A stretch of DNA of 64,000 bases from Syntrophomonadaceae bacterium (GTDB lineage: Bacteria > Bacillota > Syntrophomonadia > Syntrophomonadales > Syntrophomonadaceae): NCBI GenBank assembly GCA_012522955.1, contig JAAYJK010000127.1, positions 33,950 to 97,949 on the forward strand, read 5' to 3'. The notes under the pieces were generated by a model, which was given only the letters and a program-made list of their open reading frames with translations, had not been told where the DNA came from and made no database searches. Position numbers and translations under genes: made by a program. Positions 57,277 to 64,000 of the stretch are shown one piece after another (the first letter of the stretch is position 1; the number at the start of each line of letters is the position of its first letter).

Positions 57277-58641
57277 CTAATGCAATAAATGCAGTATCCA
57301 GGTAGAAATAGCCAGATAAATGGATAAGCCAGTAGCATCGGTGATGGAAGTGATCAAAGGATTGCTGGCTACCGCTGGATCCAGGTTCATCCTGGTCAAT
57401 ATGAACGGCATCATTACTCCAATAATATTAGCTACTATTATGATAGTAACCATAGATATACATACTATAATGGCAATGTCGGTACCGCCCCTAATAATAC
57501 CCAGGGCTGCTGCTGCTACTCCCATGGTGAGGCCTAAACCAGCTCCTACGCTCAGCTCTTTTAATAGAGTCATAAGCCATTGATGAGGTTCTATATCTCC
57601 TGTACCTAGGGCCCGCACCATCAAAGTTGCTGATTGGGCTCCAGCATTACCTCCGCTGCCAATGAGCAGGGGAATAAAAAAGGTTAAAGCTATGGTGGAA
57701 GCTAATATTTCCTGATAAGCAGCCATGATTTCCAAAGAAACCAGATTAACAAATACCAGTCCAATCAGCCAGCCAATTCTCTTTTTATACAGTTCTTTTA
57801 CTCCAGTTTCATAATAACTGTTTTTTAAAGGGGTTACTGCAGCCCCTTTGTGAAAGTCTTCCGTAGCCTCTTCTTCCGCTACGTCCATAACATCATCAAA
57901 AGTCACTACTCCCAGCAGTACTCCCTCTGAATCTACTACCGGCAAAGCCGACATATCATATTTAGACATGGTAAAAACTGCTTCTTCCCGGTCCTCAAAA
58001 GCGGATAAGCTGACAAAGGTGTTATCCATAATCTCTTCAATAGTATTTTCCGGTGGATTAAATATAAATCGTTGCAATTCCAGAGCGTCCAGCAGCTTCC
58101 AATTGGAATCCGTAACATAAATAACGTTCAGGGTCTCGCTGTCCTCTTTCCCTTTGGCCCTTACTTGCTCCAAGCCCTGTCTGATACTCCAGCCTGGCCT
58201 AACCGCCACATAATTGGGGGTCATGATTCGGCCAATGCTTTCCTCCGGATACCCCATTAACTCCCGGGTTTTCTCCAATTCTTGAGGACTCAGGAAGTTT
58301 AAAAGTTTCTGGGTAACTCGTCCCGGCAGTTCTTCAAATAAATTGGTCCGGTCATCGGGTTCCAAATTATGCAAGAGGCTGCGAGTCTCCTCGTCGCTGA
58401 GGGCTGCCAGCAGGGCATTGCGCTGCTCCTTTTTAAGATAAGTAAAAACTTCCGATGATATCTTGCGCGGTAATAACCTAAATACAATAACCTGGTCCGC
58501 TTTATCCAGTTCAAAAAGAAATTCTCCAATATCAGCTACCGGCCAGCCCGATAACTCTTCCCGCAGCTTGCTCCATTGCTTATTTTCTATCATTTTAAGT
58601 AGAGACGATGTCTGGAAATCTAGCAATGTCTTTTCCCCCAA
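57277..58641 (-). CDS. mgtE: magnesium transporter MgtE
   Basis: 454 residues. N-terminal MgtE_N superhelix (GEFLFELDKADQVIVFRLLP), two CBS domains starting near GRIMTPNYVAVRPG, and the transmembrane part with PLLIGSGGNAGAQSATLMVRALGTGDI, which lines the ion path. No M-box leader is present, because it sits within the operon. Confidence 0.95.
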   Translation of the reverse strand: MGEKTLLDFQTSSLLKMIENKQWSKLREELSGWPVADIGEFLFELDKADQVIVFRLLPRKISSEVFTYLKKEQRNALLAALSDEETRSLLHNLEPDDRTNLFEELPGRVTQKLLNFLSPQELEKTRELMGYPEESIGRIMTPNYVAVRPGWSIRQGLEQVRAKGKEDSETLNVIYVTDSNWKLLDALELQRFIFNPPENTIEEIMDNTFVSLSAFEDREEAVFTMSKYDMSALPVVDSEGVLLGVVTFDDVMDVAEEEATEDFHKGAAVTPLKNSYYETGVKELYKKRIGWLIGLVFVNLVSLEIMAAYQEILASTIALTFFIPLLIGSGGNAGAQSATLMVRALGTGDIEPHQWLMTLLKELSVGAGLGLTMGVAAAALGIIRGGTDIAIIVCISMVTIIIVANIIGVMMPFILTRMNLDPAVASNPLITSITDATGLSIYLAISTWILHLLH

Positions 58642-58653
58642 CCCATATATAAT

Positions 58654-59199
58654 CTAAATGCTAATAAGCCTGGCTGCTGTAAACAATTTTTCGGTAATCG
58701 AATACATATTGCTGGAATAACCCACCATCAGCTTATCCTGTAGCTTATAATATTCCAAACAGCTAGCACTGGAGATGATCTCCACCCCTCTTTTTTCTAA
58801 TGATTTTAAGTGCTCCAGTATCGGAGAACCTTCGCTTACCAAAAAAACGCCGCTGTTAATTAGTATAATAGTAGCTGGAACACTCTCCAAACGGCTTATG
58901 GCATAAAATAGGCTGTTCATCAAGCTGCTACCCTGCTGATCATCCCCCCGCCCCAATACACTACTGCCAATAAGCAATACCAGATTGGCATACATACTAA
59001 TGCTGAGACTGATGTTGCTTACACTTTCTTCTTTACCGATATCGATATAGTAGCCTCCACACTTAGTCTGATCGGGGTTAAGAGCCCTGTTGTATATGGC
59101 AACAATGTCGGTATTAGGTTCTGAACCAGCATCTGGCCTGGATGCTGGTTTAAAAACAGTTTCAACCCTTTTTAATTTGGAATCCTCTGCACTTTTCAT
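58654..59199 (-). CDS. DsrE-like protein, paralogue of the YedF C-terminal half
   Basis: 181 residues. The part from about residue 66 (ANLVLLIGSSVLGRGDDQQGSSLMNSLFYAI ... LESVPATIILINSGVFLVSEGSPILEHLKSLEKRGVEI) aligns with the second half of yedF at 45049-45636. No TusA-like domain; the first 60 residues are different. The CGTC pair of yedF is here SASC, so one cysteine is lost. First gene of the operon that ends with ndoA. Confidence 0.75.
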   Translation of the reverse strand: MKSAEDSKLKRVETVFKPASRPDAGSEPNTDIVAIYNRALNPDQTKCGGYYIDIGKEESVSNISLSISMYANLVLLIGSSVLGRGDDQQGSSLMNSLFYAISRLESVPATIILINSGVFLVSEGSPILEHLKSLEKRGVEIISSASCLEYYKLQDKLMVGYSSNMYSITEKLFTAARLISI

Positions 59200-59620
59200 G
59201 GTCTTACCGCTCCTTGCATTTGGCTCATATTTCCTATTTTATCATACCCTGACTTACCTTAAAGTATCATATAATCAGTAATTTTAACAGTAGATGGATA
59301 TCACAATAACTAAGAGCATCAGCCATTTTTCCATTTTATAATAATCAGGATATTTAAAAATCTATCAGCTGCTAATAATATTATTTTCAAATCCAAAACA
59401 CCACCCACTTAAGAATAAACCGGAGAGGTAAGGAGGAAAGATGATATAGAAGTTATTTAGCAAGGCTGGATTTGGAGCTATGAATACCTGTCCTATGGTA
59501 TAAAACAGCCCTGAATATAGAACCATCTGATCCGGTATGGACTTCATCCATTCCCAATCAGTCTGAATTCAGGTAAAATGAACTATAAGGGTTATAATCC
59601 CAACTTTACAGCGAAAGCAG
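59200..59620. other. divergent intergenic region before the FadR gene
   Basis: AT-rich, no open frame of note. It must carry the promoters of the operon on the minus strand and of the regulator on the plus strand; neither is clear enough to assign. Confidence 0.4.
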
Positions 59621-60346
59621 GTGCCTAAGGATTTGGTTTTTCAACCGATAGTAACCAAAAAGATATACGAAGAAATTGTAGACCAGATACGGGAATTGAT
59701 TGCCCGAGGAGAATTAAAACCAGGCCAAAAACTGCCCTCGGAGCGTGAGATGTCTGAATCCATGGGAGTAAGCCGGGCTTCAGTGCGAGAAGCTCTTACG
59801 GCCATGGAGGCTATCGGTATCCTGGACATCAGACCTGGTGAAGGTACCTTTGTAAAAGAAACCAGTAGTTTGGAAACCTTTAAACCTTTGGCTTTCGTAC
59901 TGGCAGTGGAAAAAAACCCGGGGCAACAGATGATGGAAGTTAGGCGAGTCCTGGAAAGTGAGTCGGCTGCTTTAGCCGCCCTGAGAGCAGATGAAGAACA
60001 CTTGATTAAAATTAGACATATCCTGGATCAAATGAAGTCCGCCGGCAACACTCAGCTGGGAGTAGAATACGATTTAAAATTTCACTTTGCTATTGCCGAA
60101 GCAACTCAAAACTCGATACTGCTAAGAATCATGAATACGGTAGCCGACCTCATGCATCATACTTTCCGCTTGGACCGGGAAAAACTGTTGTCAAGGAATA
60201 GCCATCAGATCTACAGTGAACACGAAGCTATTTACCAGGCCATAAAAGAAAGAACTCCCCAAATAGCAAGAGAAAAAATGATTGAACATATCAATAACAT
60301 AGAAAAAGGCATGGAACATAGTTTTGAACTCGAAGGGGAGAACTAA
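59621..60346 (+). CDS. FadR/GntR family transcriptional regulator (FCD domain)
   Basis: Winged helix-turn-helix at residues about 12-75 (LKPGQKLPSEREMSESMGVSRASVREALTAMEAIG), then an FCD effector domain with the metal-binding pattern DLKFHFAIAEATQN, MHHTF and SEHEAIYQAI. GTG start at 59621. 241 residues. The effector is probably an organic acid; the regulated genes are not adjacent. Confidence 0.92.
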   Translation: MPKDLVFQPIVTKKIYEEIVDQIRELIARGELKPGQKLPSEREMSESMGVSRASVREALTAMEAIGILDIRPGEGTFVKETSSLETFKPLAFVLAVEKNPGQQMMEVRRVLESESAALAALRADEEHLIKIRHILDQMKSAGNTQLGVEYDLKFHFAIAEATQNSILLRIMNTVADLMHHTFRLDREKLLSRNSHQIYSEHEAIYQAIKERTPQIAREKMIEHINNIEKGMEHSFELEGEN

Positions 60347-60374
60347 AGGAGGGAATAACCCCCCCTTTTTCTGC
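60347..60374 (+). terminator. probable terminator of the FadR gene
   Basis: A run AGGAGGG followed by CCCCCCCTTTTT with AATAA between forms a stem of about 8 bp with one mismatch, then T residues. Confidence 0.5.
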
Positions 60375-60544
60375 TGACTCACCGATAAACTTTCATTGCG
60401 GCCAAAAACCAATCTTAGTTTAGTTGATGCTCTGGCGTTCCAGGCCTTCTGAAGGCATTTGCTTGCCCATTTAAAACTATTGCCAGCACTTATAACGAAA
60501 ACCACTTGCCTGGCTTCCGGCTAAGAATAATATATATCTTAAGC

Positions 60545-61504
60545 TTACTCGATCATGCCCATGGCTCGGTAGGTTTCTTCATCTACTATTCCGGTTGGTT
60601 CCAGGCCATGCCAGACCTGAAAATATTTGACTGCCAGTTCAGTCATATTGCCGAACCTGCCATCCACCCCGTCAAATTCCACCCCCAGTCCTTTAAGCCG
60701 ACTCTGAACATAAACCACTTTCTGCCCACTTGATTTCTTCTGTAACTCTACCGGATTTATATACTCAGGCACCATTTTGCCATCATTTACTATCTTAACT
60801 CGGCAACCCCAGGGAACCAGCGGATAAAGCTTCTCCACATCCCGGTTAAACATGCGGATGCATCCATGAGAAGCATAGCTTCCTATAGAACCAGGTTTAT
60901 TAGTTCCATGAATACCAAATATACCCCAGGGTACATTCAGTCCCATCCAACGGGTACCGAATCCGTTTCCCCAGCCAACACCCTTATGAATCACTTTCCA
61001 CTCACCCAGCGGGGTTGGTGTGTTGGATTTTCCTACTGCCACTGGGTATCGACATACCTCTTTATCATCTTCATATAAAACCAGGCTGCGAGCAGCCACA
61101 TCAATTACTATCAGCATCCTGCCTTGCTTCTGCTTATCGTCAGTGGCACAAATAGAATCCCCTTCACCTGAAGCCAATAATGCCTTCCATACTGCCTCAT
61201 TTACTATACCATCGGCTTTCATACCAGCGGACAGTTGAAAGATACTTACCGTGTTGCTGGTATTTTTATCGTAGACTCCATTGGGCTCAATATCATACCC
61301 CATCTCTTTCAGCCGGGCCTGCACCAGCCATATGGCTTCACCCTGCAAAGGAATCTGGGCTAAATAGAGGGTGGGATAATCCGTATTGTCAATTATCTGA
61401 ACTCCGGCACTCGCTCCTGCTTTATCGGTACCCGGGATAAGAACTAAAAACCCAACTAGAATCGAACAGAAAATTAACCTCTTCAGCAAACTTTCATCTC
61501 CCAT
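60545..61504 (-). CDS. L,D-transpeptidase with two peptidoglycan-binding domains
   Basis: Secreted cell-wall enzyme, 319 residues. An N-terminal signal-like helix (LIFCSILVGFLVLIPG), a first peptidoglycan-binding domain (QARLKEMGYDIEPNGVYDKNT), the YkuD catalytic domain with HGTNKPGSIGSYASHGCIRM (Cys nucleophile), and a second binding domain near the C-terminus (VQSRLKGLGVEFDGVDGRFG). Could also act in the spore cortex. Confidence 0.93.
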   Translation of the reverse strand: MGDESLLKRLIFCSILVGFLVLIPGTDKAGASAGVQIIDNTDYPTLYLAQIPLQGEAIWLVQARLKEMGYDIEPNGVYDKNTSNTVSIFQLSAGMKADGIVNEAVWKALLASGEGDSICATDDKQKQGRMLIVIDVAARSLVLYEDDKEVCRYPVAVGKSNTPTPLGEWKVIHKGVGWGNGFGTRWMGLNVPWGIFGIHGTNKPGSIGSYASHGCIRMFNRDVEKLYPLVPWGCRVKIVNDGKMVPEYINPVELQKKSSGQKVVYVQSRLKGLGVEFDGVDGRFGNMTELAVKYFQVWHGLEPTGIVDEETYRAMGMIE

Positions 61505-61603
61505 CTTTCATATTTATCCCCATGGCCGGGGCCTACCAACAGCTATGAAATTAGTGTTAGTATTTCAGGCTATGCTTAAGACCGCTTAAAGCAGTTCTTT
61601 ACC

Positions 61604-61618
61604 GGGGGCCAAGCCCCC
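61604..61618 (-). terminator. weak GC hairpin after the yyaL-type gene
   Basis: GGGGGC and GCCCCC around CAA, placed just after the stop on the minus strand, but without a U-tract. Confidence 0.35.
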
Positions 61619-61625
61619 ACTTAAT

Positions 61626-63686
61626 TTATTTTGCTCGGTTTTGCAGTTGCTGCGTAAATCCCTCCAAATTGGTAATGGGGGGTGAGCAGGTATTATTTTC
61701 ACATAGATACACGGTAGCCCGATCATCTACTTTTTTCATTTCATGAACATATGGTATGTCTTTTTTGAAAACATCCTGATCGTTCTCCTTGAACAACACT
61801 AGGGCCCGGGGCAGGTAACTATGGTTTATTCTATCTAAGAACCCCCTGGTGTCCGGGTCCTGTCTATCCCCTACTATTACTATATCCTGGCCTGGATGAA
61901 AGTAATGCAAGGCTGCAGCCAGGAAGAAAGTATAGGCGGCTGGATTTTCTTTAACTCGACCGTAAAAGAGTTTTAAAGCCTGTTCAGCTTTGGTCTCCAA
62001 GGAAATATCACCATTAATGCGACTCAAACGCAGGAAATTCATGATGCAAAGGGAATTACTGGAGGGAATGGCCCCATCATATAGCTCCTTGGGTCTAGTC
62101 AACAAGGGCTCAGCATCCTGGCCATAAAAGAATACACCGCCCTGATCATCGTCCCAGAAGTAATCTATCAGTTGCTGATTCAAGTCCTGGGCTAATTGCA
62201 AATAACTGCTGTCGAAACTGCTCTGATAAATCTCCAACATTGCCCACACCATACAAGCATAATCCAGGGCATAAGCAGGATAAAGAGCTTGCCCTTCCCT
62301 ATAACGGGCTAGTAGTCTGCCGTCTTGCCTTCTCATATGATTAAGGATAAAAGCTGCGGCCCTTTGGGCTGCCTGCAGATAACTTGGATCACCCAGTACT
62401 CGAGCTCCAATAGCCAGTGCTGTTATCATCATGCCATTCCAAGCTGTCAGCACTTTGTCATCCTTGTGCGGGTGTATCCTTTTTTCCCGGTGATTAAACA
62501 ATATCTCTCTTTGATCTTCTATCTGCTGCCTCTCTGTTTCATCAATTAGGCCCTGGCTTAGATTAGGAATATTTTGTCCCTCAAAATTACCCTTCCTACT
62601 TATATCATAGATTTGGCAGAAGGCTTTCCCCTTCTCTGCTCCAAGAACTGAAAGAAGCTCTTCTTCCTTCCATACATAGAACTTTCCTTCCACTCCTTCT
62701 GAGTCCGCATCTTCGGCTGAAAAGAAAGCCCCCTCAGCAGAAGTCATATCCCGCAGGACATAGGCGAATGTTTCCCGAGCTATCCTGGCATATAGCTCTT
62801 GGCCCGTAGCCTGATAGGCCTCCAGGTAGGCAATGGCCAGCAAGGCGTTATCATATAACATTTTTTCAAAATGAGGAACTAGCCAGTAACGATCGGTTGA
62901 ATACCTGGCAAAGCCAAAGCCTATATGGTCATATATGCCCCCCCGATACATTGATTGCAGGGTCTTATGCACTATCTCCAAAGCCTGAACTTCTCCTTTT
63001 AACTGATAATAACGCAAGAGAAATAATAGATTATGGGGAGCAGGAAATTTGGGCGCGCTGCCAAATCCACCATATACCCCATCAAAATTTGTAGCAAGTT
63101 GCCTATAAGCCTGATGTAATATATCCTCGGATATTACTAGCGATATAATATTTTCGTCCAGAGTTTTAATGTAATCGCTTATATTATCACTGGAATTGAT
63201 CAGCATATTTCTTTCATTGACCCATAAATCATGCAGCTTATTCAACACCTGAATAAGGCCGCTCATACCCTGGCGACTGTTCTTGGGCATGTAAGTAGCT
63301 GCATAGAATGGCTTTTTCTCTGGAGTCATTACGATAGTCAAAGGCCAGCCTCCGTGCCCGGTTAGGGCCTGGCATACATCCATATATATGGTATCAATAT
63401 CCGGTCTTTCCTCCCGGTCAACTTTTATCGAAATAAAGTGCTGGTTTAAAAGATCCGCTACTTCTCCATCTTCAAAGGATTCCCGCTCCATCACATGGCA
63501 CCAATGGCAAGTTCTTAAAATGGGTCAGCTATAGCCAATAGATAGAAAAACAGGTTTATCTTCCTGCCTTGCCTTATCAAAGGCTTCCTGACTCCATGGG
63601 TACCACTTAACTGGGTTATATGCATGTTGTAATAAGTATGGAGACTTTTCAGCAATCAGTCTATTGGCTTTGTTATTAGTTGACAT
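61626..63686 (-). pseudogene. thioredoxin-domain protein, YyaL/DUF255 type, broken by a 15-bp insertion with stop
   Basis: Reading from the ATG at 63686 ([20 protein letters not shown]) the family start is clear: [24 protein letters not shown]. Codon 54 is then TGA (63525-63527), and after PILR the family resumes with TCHWCHVMERESFED. So 15 bases (63513-63527) sit between GYS and TCHWCH, where relatives have none. The following 620 codons to 61626 are intact and include AKFPAPHNLLFLLRYY-type and PHFEKMLYDNALL motifs. A GTG at 63494 could re-start translation but would lose the CxxC thiol motif. Confidence 0.85.
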
Positions 63687-63868
63687 GTTGGCATCACCTT
63701 CCTTTCCTGTATTTATAGTATTGCTATTGATTTGTATCTATTATTGGATATTTTCCACTGAACTATTTATAAATAGTAAATATACTCAGTAATCCATTTA
63801 AAGACTACTTCTAGTGTCTCCAAAAAAAGTGCGGCAAGTCATGTTCCTGACTGCAGTTCAACTGGTAA
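63687..63868. other. intergenic region
   Basis: AT-rich, no gene. No ATPase N-terminus is visible in any plus-strand frame here. Confidence 0.4.
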
Positions 63869-64000
63869 TTAACGGCCAAACCAAAACGATTGTCCATTGC
63901 TGAAGAATATCTAGACATGATAGGTATGAGTAATTTTGGCAAGGCCTTTCCTCATGAACTGTCCGGCGGTATGCAACAACGGGTTGCCATCGCACGAGCA
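63869..64000 (+). pseudogene. ABC transporter ATPase fragment, C-terminal half only visible
   Basis: The frame from 63869 to the edge gives ...[34 protein letters not shown], the family signature loop of nitrate/sulfonate/taurine-type importer ATPases. A stop (TAA, 63866-63868) lies directly upstream and the preceding sequence encodes no Walker A, so the N-terminal half is missing or in another frame. The gene continues past the window. Confidence 0.7.

Noticed and set aside
63525..63527. Selenocysteine at the TGA of the yyaL-type gene
   Set aside because: The codon lies in an inserted segment absent from relatives, so a broken gene is simpler.

Overview
The window looks like a chromosomal segment of an anaerobic, endospore-forming Firmicute of the Clostridia. 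A Syntrophomonas-like, fatty-acid-oxidising syntroph is the best guess. The grounds are a gerA/gerC/gerB germination operon, the acpS–nnr–alr–ndoAI–ndoA gene order typical of Firmicutes, strong AGGAGG ribosome sites, an NADH-dehydrogenase-type complex without its NADH module, and an acetate-family transporter. The species is an inference. No rRNA, tRNA, CRISPR array or intact insertion sequence was seen.

Layout. 1-1534: a cut-off gene, then about 1.4 kb of non-coding DNA with a perfect 28-bp inverted repeat. 1535-4022: a kinase-like/nuclease-like fusion overlapping hpt, then a TIM-barrel epimerase. 4190-7712: a cobalamin riboswitch with terminator driving cobT-cobU-(small ORF)-cobS-cobC on the minus strand. 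7854-10935: an NRDE protein and a large-subunit catalase. 11099-15221: gerA, gerC, a small membrane protein, and gerB interrupted by an in-frame TGA. 15325-16137: an orphan AbiGi-like gene. 16494-26371 (minus): nuoABCDHIJKLMN with a clear sigma-A promoter. 27011-30281: two imperfect tandem copies of a structured, terminator-ending leader, then a TRAP transporter (dctPQM). 30321-32466: tatA and the cytochrome c assembly pair ccsB/resB. 32651-40762: mixed housekeeping genes (GNAT, dCMP deaminase, tex, DUF1836, hemolysin III family, map with SEC-C, HAD phosphatase, SDR).

40763-41997 is a gene-poor stretch. It holds REP-like palindromes and a strong small-RNA candidate with its own promoter and terminator. 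Next come the YaaH/SatP transporter and a nitroreductase, then a class V aminotransferase with yedF (probably sulfur/selenium handling). A MOT1-like transporter, plsY homologue and TauE/SafE protein follow, then a hydrolase, a ketopantoate-reductase-like enzyme, an amidohydrolase and a C26 peptidase.

52997-59199 is one long minus-strand operon: yedF paralogue, mgtE, acpS, nnr, a CBS protein, alr and the EndoAI/EndoA (MazF) pair. The right end carries a FadR-family regulator, an L,D-transpeptidase, a yyaL-type gene broken by a 15-bp insertion with a stop, and a truncated ABC ATPase.

Many genes read as ordinary housekeeping. The points most worth a second look are the duplicated leader before the TRAP transporter, the small-RNA candidate at 41132-41342, the two genes with in-frame stops, the kinase/nuclease fusion, and the long C-terminal tail on NuoI.
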